From NCBI GenBank assembly GCA_019746485.1, contig JAIERW010000001.1, forward strand, positions 132,917 to 196,916: a stretch of 64,000 nucleotides of DNA. The letters run 5' to 3'. The translations under genes and the position numbers were made by a program. The stretch comes from Candidatus Babeliales bacterium. Its GTDB lineage: Bacteria; Babelota; Babeliae; Babelales; RVW-14. Every line of letters starts with the position of its first letter. The stretch's first letter is position 1. The notes under the pieces are model-generated. The model ran no database searches and was not told the DNA's origin. It saw only the letters and a program-made list of their open reading frames with translations. Of the stretch, positions 1-9,335 are shown one piece after another.

Positions 1-739
1 CTGGCGCAATTGCTTGAACCAAGTCAGTCACACGCATTGAAGGAATTTTTTTTACAAAAAGCTCGCCGCCTTCCATAATTTCAAACGCTTGCAAAACCAT
101 TTCTACTGCATCTTCAAGCTTAAGCCAAAAGCGCGTCATGCGCGTGTCGGTAATAGGAAGCTCATCGGCACCAGCTTTAATTAAATGTTGAAAGTAGGGA
201 ATAACTGAACCACGACTGCCTGCAACATTGCCATAGCGCACTACAGCAAAGCGCGTATCATGCCCACCGCTGTAAACATTGCCAGCAATAAAAAGTTTAT
301 CTGAGCACAATTTGGTGGCACCGTACAAGTTTATGGGCGCACAGGCTTTGTCAGTACTCAACGCAATAACTTTTTTAACTTTGCAATCAATAGCTGCATC
401 AATAACATTTTGAGCGCCAAGAATATTGGTCTTTACTGCCTCAAATGGATTGTATTCGCATGACGGAACTTGTTTGAGTGCTGCAGCATGAACAACAACA
501 TCAATACCATCAAACGCACGATATAAACGATCTTTGTCACGCACATCGCCAATAAAAAAACGCAGCTTTTTGTTGCCACGAAATTCAGGCTTATTAGACA
601 TAATAAACTGTTTGTATTCATCACGAGAAAGAACAACAATGCGCTCTAGATTTGGGTACCGCTGAAGCACCATTTCAATAAATGCGTTACCAAAAGACCC
701 TGTTCCGCCTGTTACCAACAATGAACGTGCCGTTTTCAT
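1..739 (-). CDS. pseB: UDP-GlcNAc 4,6-dehydratase (PseB/FlaA1 type), 3' end outside window
   Basis: Cytoplasmic extended short-chain dehydrogenase that converts UDP-GlcNAc to a 4-keto-6-deoxy sugar nucleotide, normally the entry step to pseudaminic acid or related amino sugars. About 246 residues are visible, translated by eye from the window edge. The Rossmann motif TGGTGSFG lies near residue 9. STDKA followed by NLYGATK carries the Asp-Lys and Tyr-Lys active site of the inverting dehydratases, and RYGNVAGSRGSV and ITDTRMTRFW are further family hallmarks. The start ATG at 739 has GAAGGGAAG just upstream. It is the third gene of a gmd-fcl-pseB run, 32 bases after fcl. The remaining pathway enzymes are not in view, so the final sugar is unknown. 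Confidence 0.88.
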   Translation of the reverse strand, partial: MKTARSLLVTGGTGSFGNAFIEMVLQRYPNLERIVVLSRDEYKQFIMSNKPEFRGNKKLRFFIGDVRDKDRLYRAFDGIDVVVHAAALKQVPSCEYNPFEAVKTNILGAQNVIDAAIDCKVKKVIALSTDKACAPINLYGATKLCSDKLFIAGNVYSGGHDTRFAVVRYGNVAGSRGSVIPYFQHLIKAGADELPITDTRMTRFWLKLEDAVEMVLQAFEIMEGGELFVKKIPSMRVTDLVQAIAP

Positions 740-771
740 AACTTCCCTTCTCTCTTTTTTTTCATTCCTAT

Positions 772-1854
772 TTACATGCACTTTTCAGCGTGTGAGACAA
801 TGTTATGCACTAATGCTACAGGGTTTTTATATGCAGCATATGATGCAACAAGCCCTTCTTGAAGACTCACACGTGCCTGCCAACCAAGCGTATTGATGCG
901 CGCAACGTCAAGCAGCTTGCGCGGCGTACCATCAGGTTTGCTGCTGTCCCAATGAATAGCACCTTTAAAACCTACAACTTTTTTTACCAACTGTGCCAAC
1001 TCACTAATTTGTATATCGATGCCCGCCCCAATATTTAACAACTCGCCAACATCTTTATACGAATGATTCTGCATTAAAAAAACCAGCGCTTGCGCTAAAT
1101 CGTCTACATACAAAAATTCACGATACGGCATGCCACTGCCCCACAACGTTACACAATCTTTAGTAACGCCAAGCTGGCCAAGCAAATCTACCCATGTTGC
1201 CGCTTGCACTTCAAAACCAACCGGGTACATGAGCAGGTCGCGCTCAACCTCTGCCATTTTACCCGCGCTCAATAACTTGGCAAGATGAAACTTACGAATG
1301 AGAGCCGGCACCACGTGCGATGTTTCAAGATTAAAATTGTCGCCCGGTCCGTACAAGTTGGTGGGCATGACCGAAAAAAAATCGGCGCCATACTGCTCGT
1401 GATAATAACGGCACAATTTTATGGCCGCAATTTTGGCAATAGCATACGGCTCATTGGTTGGCTCCAGCGGGCCAGATAACAAATATTCTTCTTTGAGTGG
1501 CTGCGGTGCGTATTTTGGATAAATGCACGAAGAGCCAAGATTGATTAATTTTTTAACACCAGAGCGATGAGCCGCATGAATTACGTTGGTAGCAATCGTC
1601 AGATTATCGTACAAAAATTCTGCTTTGTAGTTTTGGTTAGCAAGAATGCCACCCACTTTTGCTGCTGCTAAAAAAACATACTCAGGCTGTTCTTGCTCAA
1701 AAAAAAGCTCTACCGCACTTTGACAGCGCAAATCAAGCTCATAAACTGCACGCGTGACAATGTTATGATAGCCCTTGCTCTGCAACGTTTTAATCAGCGC
1801 AGAACCAACAAGCCCGGCATGCCCGGCAACATAAATTTTTGAGGAGTGCTGCAT
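772..1854 (-). CDS. fcl: GDP-L-fucose synthase
   Basis: Epimerase-reductase of the SDR family that turns GDP-4-keto-6-deoxymannose (the Gmd product) into GDP-L-fucose in the cytoplasm. The NADP motif GHAGLVG is at residues 11-17, SSCIYP near 108, and the catalytic YAIAK near 137; REFLYVDD is the usual late motif. At 360 residues it is longer than the usual 310-325. The extra length is a segment of about 35-40 residues around 200-245, between HVVPALIRKFH and the LWGSGMPYREFLYVDD motif, plus a short C-terminal tail. Start ATG at 1854 follows the gmd stop by 6 bases with AGG upstream, so the two are surely cotranscribed. Confidence 0.93.
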   Translation of the reverse strand: MQHSSKIYVAGHAGLVGSALIKTLQSKGYHNIVTRAVYELDLRCQSAVELFFEQEQPEYVFLAAAKVGGILANQNYKAEFLYDNLTIATNVIHAAHRSGVKKLINLGSSCIYPKYAPQPLKEEYLLSGPLEPTNEPYAIAKIAAIKLCRYYHEQYGADFFSVMPTNLYGPGDNFNLETSHVVPALIRKFHLAKLLSAGKMAEVERDLLMYPVGFEVQAATWVDLLGQLGVTKDCVTLWGSGMPYREFLYVDDLAQALVFLMQNHSYKDVGELLNIGAGIDIQISELAQLVKKVVGFKGAIHWDSSKPDGTPRKLLDVARINTLGWQARVSLQEGLVASYAAYKNPVALVHNIVSHAEKCM

Positions 1855-1860
1855 AAGTAC

Positions 1861-3009
1861 CTATCCAACGGTATGTTGTTGAAATGAAACACTGTGCGTT
1901 GTGTACGCAAAATCTTTTTGTTTGCAAGCAAAAATACCCGCACCCACAGGAGTAAGGTCAGCAAATTTTAAATCATAGTCAACCATAATGTTAACCAACT
2001 CATCAAACGAAACACGCGGCTGCCAACCTAAATTTTTTTGCGCTTTGCTAATGTCCGCTTGTAAAAAATCTACCTCGCACGGCCTAAAATAACGCGGGTC
2101 AAGGTGAATAACGGCATCGCCGGTTTTAAAAAAGCGCGCCCAGGCACTGGTACAACTTTTAATTAAACCCTTTTGCATCACGCCCTCGCCCCGCCACTCA
2201 AGCTCTAGACCAGCGTACGTAAAAGCCTTTTCAACAAATTCTTTAACAGAATGACTGGTGCCGGTGCCCACCACATAATCGTCTGGCTTGCCGTCTTGCA
2301 GCATTAACCACATCATTTCAACATATTCTGGCGCAAAGCCCCAATCACGTTTTGCATCAAGGTTGCCCAAATACAAAACATGCTGCTTGCCCGCAAGCAT
2401 GTTGGCCACCGCTCTGGTAATTTTGCGCGTTACAAACGTTTCACCACGGCGCGGACTTTCGTGATTAAATAAAATACCGTTGCAAGCAAACATGTTGTAC
2501 GAAGCACGATAATTAACGGTCATCCAATAACTATAAACTTTTGCCGCCGCATAAGGACTTTGTGGCGCAAACTGCGTTGCTTCGTGCTGGGGCGGGCAGG
2601 CTGAGCCAAACATTTCTGATGATGATGCCTGATAAAAACGAGCGGTACTGCCACTGCGACGCAACGCTTCCAGCAAGCGCGTGGTACCAAGGCCGGTCAC
2701 ATTACCGGTGTATTCGGGCATATCAAATGAAACTTTAACATGCGACTGAGCACCCAAATTATATACTTCGTCAGGCTGAATTGAATAAATAAGTTGCGTA
2801 AGCACGCCTGCATCGCTTAAATCGCCATAATGCAAAAAAAGACGTGGTTGCGCTTCGTGCGGATCTTGGTAAATATGATCGATACGTTGTGTGTTAAAAC
2901 TTGAAGCGCGGCGAATAATGCCATGAACGTGGTACCCTTTTGAAAGTAAAAACTCGGCCAGGTACGAACCGTCTTGACCGGTAATACCGGTAATCAATGC
3001 TTTTTTCAT
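1861..3009 (-). CDS. gmd: GDP-mannose 4,6-dehydratase
   Basis: Converts GDP-mannose to GDP-4-keto-6-deoxymannose, the first step to GDP-fucose. The product is 382 residues, close to the family norm. [10 protein letters not shown] is at residues 8-17, [12 protein letters not shown] near 96, SSSEMFG near 132, and the catalytic YAAAK near 156; [16 protein letters not shown] is diagnostic of Gmd. The open frame extends upstream to 3339, but the family N-terminus ([11 protein letters not shown]) and an AAGGAGAG ribosome site place the start at 3009; the extra codons overlap the divergent gene's promoter region. It is first of the gmd-fcl-pseB operon and presumably supplies fucose to the nearby glycosyltransferases. 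Confidence 0.95.
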   Translation of the reverse strand: MKKALITGITGQDGSYLAEFLLSKGYHVHGIIRRASSFNTQRIDHIYQDPHEAQPRLFLHYGDLSDAGVLTQLIYSIQPDEVYNLGAQSHVKVSFDMPEYTGNVTGLGTTRLLEALRRSGSTARFYQASSSEMFGSACPPQHEATQFAPQSPYAAAKVYSYWMTVNYRASYNMFACNGILFNHESPRRGETFVTRKITRAVANMLAGKQHVLYLGNLDAKRDWGFAPEYVEMMWLMLQDGKPDDYVVGTGTSHSVKEFVEKAFTYAGLELEWRGEGVMQKGLIKSCTSAWARFFKTGDAVIHLDPRYFRPCEVDFLQADISKAQKNLGWQPRVSFDELVNIMVDYDLKFADLTPVGAGIFACKQKDFAYTTHSVSFQQHTVG

Positions 3010-3088
3010 GAGCCTCTCCTTGCAGATGCATGGTTTTTGGTTGTTTCGAATGTAGCGCAATCGCACTGCGTTGTCCATGAGGCGCAGA

Positions 3089-3166
3089 TTCAAAAAAATC
3101 TCATTTTTTTGAATGTCTTGAATTTTACTGGCTCCTTCAAGTATTTTTTTTAAATGAGTCTCATTT
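3089..3166. promoter_or_regulatory. Paired AT-rich palindromes in a divergent intergenic region
   Basis: Between the divergent gmd and 3198 genes there are two inverted repeats. One is TTCAAAAAAAT/ATTTTTTTGAA (11-base arms, spacer CTC, 3089-3113). The other is AAATGAG/CTCATTT around one T (3152-3166). Their position upstream of both genes suits an operator or a weak bidirectional terminator; neither role is shown by the sequence. Confidence 0.35.
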
Positions 3167-3197
3167 TTTTTAAAAATATCTTGAGAAGGAAATAGCC

Positions 3198-4184
3198 ATG
3201 AAGCGTCACCGTGTCTTTTTTTTGTTTTTTTTATCTGTTGCTGCAAACTTGCAGGGCATGGGAAGGCATCAATCTGGTAGCACAATGCCTTCACCAGTTG
3301 CCCCAACGCCACCACCAAGGCGTTCTTCGCAACTACCAACTATGCCACCCACGCCACCAACCTCTATGCAGCCAACATCACCGGTACGCCCTGGCCAACC
3401 AATGAGCCCACCTCAATCTCCAGCAAAATTCAGCACACCCCTCCAACAACACCAAACATCTCCATCCCAAACAACACCAACGTCTTACCAAGCACCACAC
3501 TATAAATTTCCCACCTGGAAAAACCCTATCGCGCTCTGGCAAGAACGAAGAGCAACTTCGTACATGGAAAAACAAGCTATAGACCCTAAATTTTCGACAG
3601 AGATGGCAAAACTCAAAGACGCACCCGCAACAGTACAAAAAAAAGGTCTTGAAACTTTACAAGCAATTGAAAAAAATAACGCTAAATTAGAAAAAATTAA
3701 AACCGCTGAAGCTGCTTTACGTCCAATACAAGATCACCCACATTTTCAGCAATACCTTGAAAGACGTAATGATCGTATAACCAAATTCATCAACTATGTT
3801 GATGGTATAACTGATCGTTCTATTCCAAAAGATGAGCAGCTTTCATATAAAGAACGAAATAAAACTTTACTTGATTTTGCAAGCGATAAAGAAATTGCCA
3901 TAATGAGAAAATATAAAGACAACAATTTTTCCAGTAGCGGATTTAACCGAGAAGAACGCTTTAAAATAGACAATTTAATCAAAAATTCTATCGACAAAGG
4001 CATTGTTTCTAAAGAATTGCAAAAAGAACAAATGAAATTTTCACGCATCAATCAACAAAAAAAATTAGCGGAATTTGAAGCACAAAAATTGCAAAATCAA
4101 CACAAGCAACTCTTTGGACAACCCAAAGAACAACAAAGAAAAATAGATGAAGGACAAACACAGCGGCAGAGCAACCAGCAATAG
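3198..4184 (+). CDS. Secreted proline-rich, coiled-coil protein of unknown function
   Basis: I do not recognise this protein. Residues 1-20 form a signal peptide (basic MKRHR, then a hydrophobic stretch ending around LQG), so export is likely. Residues about 25-105 are rich in Pro, Ser and Thr with repeated PxP elements, like an extended linker. The rest is Lys/Glu/Gln-rich and strongly helical, with probable coiled coils at 130-180 and 260-328. AGAAGGA precedes the ATG by about 8 bases. In the +2 frame the coding look continues past the stop to a TAA at 4256-4258, which may mean a C-terminal frameshift. It is divergent from gmd and convergent with the ABC exporter. Confidence 0.6.
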   Translation: MKRHRVFFLFFLSVAANLQGMGRHQSGSTMPSPVAPTPPPRRSSQLPTMPPTPPTSMQPTSPVRPGQPMSPPQSPAKFSTPLQQHQTSPSQTTPTSYQAPHYKFPTWKNPIALWQERRATSYMEKQAIDPKFSTEMAKLKDAPATVQKKGLETLQAIEKNNAKLEKIKTAEAALRPIQDHPHFQQYLERRNDRITKFINYVDGITDRSIPKDEQLSYKERNKTLLDFASDKEIAIMRKYKDNNFSSSGFNREERFKIDNLIKNSIDKGIVSKELQKEQMKFSRINQQKKLAEFEAQKLQNQHKQLFGQPKEQQRKIDEGQTQRQSNQQ

Positions 4185-4260
4185 ATCGCGCAAAGGCAGA
4201 AATAGCAACAGCTGCTTCTGTACCCAGACAGCACCAACACAACCGTAACTTTAAATAACT

Positions 4261-6012
4261 TTATGCAGATACAACGGGCGGCTGTAAAAAGTCGCCCGTA
4301 ATTATTTGGCCACGCACCTGCGTCACACACCCACCATCAACTTTATACACCACATCGCAGCGCTCAATCGTGGACAAACGATGCGCAATAATAATTAATG
4401 TCTTGTTGCGATCAACCTGATAAATCTCGTCCATAATGTGCTCTTCAGTTTCGTTGTCCAACGACGATGTTGCTTCATCAAGAACCAGAACTTCTGGGTT
4501 GGCATACAGCGCGCGCGCAATGGCAATCCGTTGCTTTTGCCCACCACTCACATTAATACCACCCTCGCCAAGGCGCGTGTAAATACCATCTTTGCTCATT
4601 AAAAAGTCGTACATCCGAGCTTTTTTGAGCGCATCAATAATCATCGCTTCGTCAAACACGCGCCCGCACACCACATTTTCAGCCACCGTACCATGAAACA
4701 AATAAACATCTTGCGGAATATAACCAATTTTACGTCGCCAGCATTTTAAATTTTCTTGCGTCAGCTGCACATTGTCAACATAAACGCCACCTTCTTGCGG
4801 CACAAACAGGCCCATAATAATGTCGGCAATGGTGCTCTTGCCTGCACCACTTTCGCCAACCAAACCAACGCGCAAGCCTTTGTTTAAAACCAAGTTAACA
4901 TTGTTCAAGATATGCGCTTTGGCATCGTAAGCAAAAGAAACATCTCTGAAAGAAATTGAACAATTAAAAGCAATTTCTTTATTACCTAACTGCTCATAAT
5001 CATGCTGCAAAAAATCATATACCGGCTCCAAAACATGCTTATTAAACATCAGTTGGTTGTAGCCAGTTACCAGTTTATTAATTGACGGTAAAAAGCGATA
5101 AAACGCAAGCGCGTACATTGAAACCATGGGAATAACAAATTGCGCATCGTTGTAGCAATACACAACGTACATAATAGCGCCCACCAATAATGAAAATCCT
5201 ATTGTTTCCAAAATAAACCGCGGCAAAGCCTGCCACACGGCATTAACCGTATTGGCCCGCGCAAGGCCCAGTGTAGCAAACGAAAAACGACCTTGAATCA
5301 GTTTATTATTCGAAATAAGCTTCAGAAATTTAAAATTACAAAAAGAAGCAGTATAAGCAACTGCCATTTGTTCTGAATATTTTTTACTTTCAAGCCCAGC
5401 TTGGGTAATTTTGTGAGTAAATGCTTTGAGAACGATAATAACTTTTGCAACAAGCACAACACTCAAAACCAGCGTCATCTTCCAATTAACGTAAAACAAC
5501 ATACTGTAGATACAAATTACCGTAAAAATTTCTGCAAACATCATCAACAACGTAGAAATTATCTGCGTCACATTTGACGAATATGCCAAAATAACCTGAC
5601 TCATTGATGTTGAGGTTTTTTGCACAAAGTCACGATACGTAAACTGTAGATAACGCTCAAACAAGCGGCTAGCAAAGTAATGCTGACGCATATGAGAAAA
5701 TTTGTTGGTGTAATAAATATGGATTACATTGAGTATCGCGCGCACCAGATAAAAAACCAATAAACCAAAGCCTAAAAATAGCACCAACTCGCTGGGCCGT
5801 GAAAAACCAAAGAGTGCAGAAAACTTACCCAAAAAGCGACCAGTTAATGCCGAATTAAAATTGGTGGCAATGGAGATAAAAACCATAATTGCTGAAAGGC
5901 TCAGCGTTTCAACAATCGAGATAACAACTGAAGAAAGTAACAAAACAATAATAACTTTTTTATCACGTCGCGTAAAAAGCTTGCGTAAAACGCTAAACAA
6001 AGAAACATTCAT
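4261..6012 (-). CDS. ABC exporter, fused membrane and ATPase domains (PglK/MsbA-like flippase)
   Basis: Half-transporter with about six membrane helices in residues 1-310 and a C-terminal nucleotide-binding domain. Walker A is GESGAGKST, the signature is VSGGQKQRIAIARAL, Walker B is VLVLDEATSS, and the switch His is in IIAHRLST. At 583 residues it matches the PglK and MsbA groups that flip lipid-linked glycans or lipid A across the inner membrane. The start at 6012 (MNVSLF) follows GGGAGAG; a longer open frame to 6102 lacks a ribosome site. Its place between sugar-nucleotide genes and glycosyltransferases suggests that it exports the glycan made here. The substrate is inferred from context. 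Confidence 0.85.
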   Translation of the reverse strand: MNVSLFSVLRKLFTRRDKKVIIVLLLSSVVISIVETLSLSAIMVFISIATNFNSALTGRFLGKFSALFGFSRPSELVLFLGFGLLVFYLVRAILNVIHIYYTNKFSHMRQHYFASRLFERYLQFTYRDFVQKTSTSMSQVILAYSSNVTQIISTLLMMFAEIFTVICIYSMLFYVNWKMTLVLSVVLVAKVIIVLKAFTHKITQAGLESKKYSEQMAVAYTASFCNFKFLKLISNNKLIQGRFSFATLGLARANTVNAVWQALPRFILETIGFSLLVGAIMYVVYCYNDAQFVIPMVSMYALAFYRFLPSINKLVTGYNQLMFNKHVLEPVYDFLQHDYEQLGNKEIAFNCSISFRDVSFAYDAKAHILNNVNLVLNKGLRVGLVGESGAGKSTIADIIMGLFVPQEGGVYVDNVQLTQENLKCWRRKIGYIPQDVYLFHGTVAENVVCGRVFDEAMIIDALKKARMYDFLMSKDGIYTRLGEGGINVSGGQKQRIAIARALYANPEVLVLDEATSSLDNETEEHIMDEIYQVDRNKTLIIIAHRLSTIERCDVVYKVDGGCVTQVRGQIITGDFLQPPVVSA

Positions 6013-6134
6013 AGCAACTCTCCCACTCCTTTTCAAAAAGGACAAATTCGTTATGCTGTTTTTTAAATAACCCCTCAAGAGAAAGATGATAGAATGGAGC
6101 ATATCGCGTTCACGAAAAAAAGAAAGGCAGCCTC

Positions 6135-7139
6135 ATGAAAAGCCCTTTGATCACGAATAAAAAAATTTTAGTCGCTGGCGGTGTAGGCTTTTTGGGCACC
6201 ACGCTGTGTAAAAAACTTCTGGCCACGGGCAACCAAGTTATAGCACTGGACAATCTTTATACCGGCCGACAAGACAATGTTGCGCTGCTACAAAATTATC
6301 CAGAGTTTAGTTTTATTAATCATGATATTATTGAACCAATTGATATTTCTGCCGATCTTATTTTTAACCTGGCCTGCCCCGCTTCACCGCCACATTACCA
6401 ACGCGATCCAATTTTTACCACCAAAACAAGCGTGCTGGGCTCGCTCAACCTGCTCGAACTTGCACGCACAAACAATGCCCGCATTTTGCAAGCTTCAACC
6501 AGCGAGGTTTACGGCGACCCTGAACAGCATCCACAAACCGAAAGCTACCGCGGCAGCGTAAACCCAATTGGCATTCGCGCGTGCTACGACGAAGGTAAAC
6601 GCTGCGCCGAATCACTTTTTTTTGATTACCACCGCATGCACGGCGTTGCCATAAAAATGATACGCATTTTTAATACCTACGGCCCACACATGGACCCAAA
6701 CGACGGCCGCGTGGTCAGCAATTTTATTATGCAGGCGCTCAGCAATGAACCGCTTACCATGTACGGCACCGGCGCACAAACACGCTCATTTTGTTTTGTT
6801 GACGATTTGGTTGATGGCATTATTGCCATGATGGCAAGCCCGCAAGAGTTTACCGGTCCGGTTAACCTGGGCAACCCAACAGAATTTAATTTGCTTGAAC
6901 TTGCCCACATGATTATTGAACTGACGGGCAGCACATCTCAGCTCGTTTTTTTACCGCTGCCGCAAGATGACCCGCAACAGCGCAAGCCTGATATCTCGCT
7001 TGCGCGTGAAAAGCTTGGGTGGGTGCCGCGCGTGGCGCTGCGCGAGGGGCTTGAGAAAACAATCCCGTATTTTGCTGAATTTTTAGGGCAACAACAGCAA
7101 AGTTCTGTTAATTTTTTTAGGAGCGAGCAATTAATTTGA
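6135..7139 (+). CDS. UDP-glucuronate decarboxylase (UDP-xylose synthase) family SDR
   Basis: Extended SDR that oxidises and decarboxylates UDP-glucuronate to UDP-xylose (or the 4-keto pentose). GGVGFLG near residue 15 binds [15 protein letters not shown] near 80 and STSEVYGDP near 118 are hallmarks of UXS enzymes. The usual YxxxK appears as the UXS-typical CYDEGKR near 150, and RIFNTYGP follows. Length (334) fits the family. It pairs logically with ugd at 14598, which makes UDP-glucuronate. AAAGGCAGCCTC precedes the ATG. Its TGA overlaps the next gene's TTG start, so the two are translationally coupled. A dTDP-glucose dehydratase is less likely because of the [10 protein letters not shown] and YDEGKR motifs. 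Confidence 0.88.
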   Translation: MKSPLITNKKILVAGGVGFLGTTLCKKLLATGNQVIALDNLYTGRQDNVALLQNYPEFSFINHDIIEPIDISADLIFNLACPASPPHYQRDPIFTTKTSVLGSLNLLELARTNNARILQASTSEVYGDPEQHPQTESYRGSVNPIGIRACYDEGKRCAESLFFDYHRMHGVAIKMIRIFNTYGPHMDPNDGRVVSNFIMQALSNEPLTMYGTGAQTRSFCFVDDLVDGIIAMMASPQEFTGPVNLGNPTEFNLLELAHMIIELTGSTSQLVFLPLPQDDPQQRKPDISLAREKLGWVPRVALREGLEKTIPYFAEFLGQQQQSSVNFFRSEQLI

Positions 7140-8299
7140 ATATTGCCATTGCAGCCGGCGGGCGCTTCCATGCCTTCCAGCTAGCCAACCAGCTGGCCCA
7201 GCGCAACAGCCTAAAAAAATTATTTACGTTTTATTATACAAAAAAAGACCGCACACTCGTGCCTGAAAACTTGGTTTCAAACAACTCATGGTGCCAATTT
7301 ATTGACACCTGCTTTTGTAAATTACGCTTAGCACGCGTCATTAATCCATCAACCTTTAATAACATTAAAGACAATTTTTTTGATTTCTGCATGAGTAAAG
7401 AAATACCAAACTTAGGCAAGCTTGATCTTTTTGTTGGTTGGGCAAACTACACGCTTTATAGCATGCCAGCGATAAGAAAAACCGGTGCAAAAATTATTAT
7501 TGAGTCGGGCTCGTGCCACATTCTTGCACAGATGCGCATTTTGCAACAAGAGTATGCCAAGCATGGTCTCATGTTCCCGCCCATCAACCAGCGCGTTATT
7601 GATAAAATGATGGCAGAGTACGAACAAGCAGATTATATCATGACACTTTCTAGTTTTGCCCGCCAAAGCTTTATTGACCAGGGAATAAAAGCAGAAAAAG
7701 TTTTGTGCGTGCCCTGCGGTATGGATGTTTCTTATTTTGCAGCGCAGCCACAAAAAAAAGACCCATCAAATTTTCGTGTAATTTTTGTAGGCTTGGCGGG
7801 CGTGCGCAAGGGCGTGCACTATTTAATTGAAGCGTGGGCAAGTCTTGACTTGCCTGCAAGATCAACTGAGCTTTTAATTGTGGGCAATGTGCAAAAAGAT
7901 TTAAAGCAGGTACTTGCCGGCATGAAAATACCGGCCAATGTTAATTTCTTTGGCTCAACCACGCGTGAAACACTGCGTAATCTTTACCATAGCTCAGATC
8001 TGTTTGTACTGCCTTCACTTGAAGATGGTTTTGGCATGGTGATTGGCGAGGCCATGGCCGCCGGCCTGCCTGTTGTGTGCACCACCAGCACGGGAGCTCC
8101 AGACATCATCACGCATGGCAAAGAAGGCTTTTTGGTGCCACCGGCAAACAGCACGGCACTGGCTGAAAAAATTTTAGAGCTTTATCAAAATGCAGAAATG
8201 CGATGTGCCATGGGCCGAGCCGGACAAGAAACTATTCAACATTTTACCTGGGACATTTACGGCACACGAATTTATGACGTGTACAAAACATTAGTTTAA
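7136..8299 (+). CDS. Glycosyltransferase, GT4 family
   Basis: Retaining GT-B glycosyltransferase that moves a sugar from a nucleotide donor to a growing glycan at the cytoplasmic face. The N-terminal acceptor domain starts [16 protein letters not shown]. The donor domain shows [18 protein letters not shown] and the E-x7-E element [19 protein letters not shown] near residue 295. Length 387 is typical. The start is a TTG that overlaps the upstream stop (TTGA), with AGGAG about 12 bases before it. The donor and acceptor cannot be read from sequence. Confidence 0.85.
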   Translation: MNIAIAAGGRFHAFQLANQLAQRNSLKKLFTFYYTKKDRTLVPENLVSNNSWCQFIDTCFCKLRLARVINPSTFNNIKDNFFDFCMSKEIPNLGKLDLFVGWANYTLYSMPAIRKTGAKIIIESGSCHILAQMRILQQEYAKHGLMFPPINQRVIDKMMAEYEQADYIMTLSSFARQSFIDQGIKAEKVLCVPCGMDVSYFAAQPQKKDPSNFRVIFVGLAGVRKGVHYLIEAWASLDLPARSTELLIVGNVQKDLKQVLAGMKIPANVNFFGSTTRETLRNLYHSSDLFVLPSLEDGFGMVIGEAMAAGLPVVCTTSTGAPDIITHGKEGFLVPPANSTALAEKILELYQNAEMRCAMGRAGQETIQHFTWDIYGTRIYDVYKTLV

Positions 8300-8323
8300 T
8301 CGCTGTACAGGATCATTATTTTT

Positions 8324-9277
8324 CTATTTTAAAAACCAGGCCAGATAAGGCAAAGATGCTCCATAATCCTTAGACTCTTTAAGTATTAGAAGCTCTTTTA
8401 GACTGTCGCCGCTCAATTTTTCTACGTCTAAACAGGGGAAACTTTCAGTAATTTTTGAAAAAAAAGCTATATGATCATTGATGCGTACAGCAATAAAAAA
8501 ATTACCCTCTAAATAAACCATCACCCTCCAAGGCGCTGGCCCAAATAAATCTTTTGCCTGCGCAAAGGAAAGCTCAAATACTTTATCGTTCAGAAAATGT
8601 AACTGCATGCCATCATCTTCAAGCGTCATAATATCATCAAAAAATCTATTCCTCTCGCGCGCAAAAAAAAGCGAACCACCTTCACGATCAAGCCTCAATT
8701 GAAAGTTGTTAGCCTGCCAACCGCTAAATTTGAAAAGACTCTCGTCACCATCCGAAACAGTAATGCCTTCATATTCCTGCAAAGAACTGTCTACCGGAAA
8801 GAAAATGGTGCAATAACCGTTTTGAAAAAACATAACAAGATTATCTCTTTCTCGATATGCATGAACAGATCTGACGCGAAATTTTTGTCCGGCTGGCGTG
8901 GTAAAATCATAGTCAAAAAAACCCCTGAACACTGAACCCACACGCGTTACAAACGGTTTAGTAATTTTGGTAAGATACTTACGCCAGTGGAAGGACTGAG
9001 CTGGAACTTCTGAATCAGCCAAGCAAAGATCAACGGCTTGATCCAAACTCAATGAGCTTGTTTCGTCAACAGTCGGCTCATCGTCGCAAAGTCCCCAGTC
9101 AGGAATAAAATCATCACCAAACTCTCGAGGTCCGGATGAAGGAGCTAGTTGCTGCGCTGCACATTCTTGAAAAAAAGCAGCATTCTTGCGCCAGCTACGA
9201 TCAGAGCCTTTTTCAGACGCCGCACCCTGCGCCTGCACAGCCCACAACAAAAAAAAGAGCGCGTAAAAAATGTTCAT
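8324..9277 (-). CDS. Secreted protein of unknown function
   Basis: No family recognised. A signal peptide covers residues 1-20 (hydrophobic FYALFFLLWAV, then AQGA). The mature part is acidic with many aromatic residues and alternating patterns suggesting beta-sheet (for example LVMFFQNGYCTIFF and WRVMVYLEGNFFIAV). Its composition resembles the secreted proteins at 10317-11538, but I cannot align it to them with confidence. It lies convergent to the GT4 gene and divergent from the next glycosyltransferase, whose possible upstream start overlaps it. Its presence inside a glycan locus may be chance. Confidence 0.6.
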   Translation of the reverse strand: MNIFYALFFLLWAVQAQGAASEKGSDRSWRKNAAFFQECAAQQLAPSSGPREFGDDFIPDWGLCDDEPTVDETSSLSLDQAVDLCLADSEVPAQSFHWRKYLTKITKPFVTRVGSVFRGFFDYDFTTPAGQKFRVRSVHAYRERDNLVMFFQNGYCTIFFPVDSSLQEYEGITVSDGDESLFKFSGWQANNFQLRLDREGGSLFFARERNRFFDDIMTLEDDGMQLHFLNDKVFELSFAQAKDLFGPAPWRVMVYLEGNFFIAVRINDHIAFFSKITESFPCLDVEKLSGDSLKELLILKESKDYGASLPYLAWFLK

Positions 9278-9335
9278 GTGTGGTAACCTTTTTTATCGAA
9301 AATTACTAAATAAAAAAATATTAAAAAATAATGTG

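Noticed and set aside
1861-3339. Longer gmd reading frame starting at 3339
   Set aside because: The extra 110 residues are not family sequence, lie over the divergent gene and lack a ribosome site; the Gmd N-terminus starts at 3009.
9270-9335. Upstream start of the CgeB-like transferase
   Set aside because: It would overlap the divergent gene start, has no ribosome site, and adds residues unlike the family; still uncertain.
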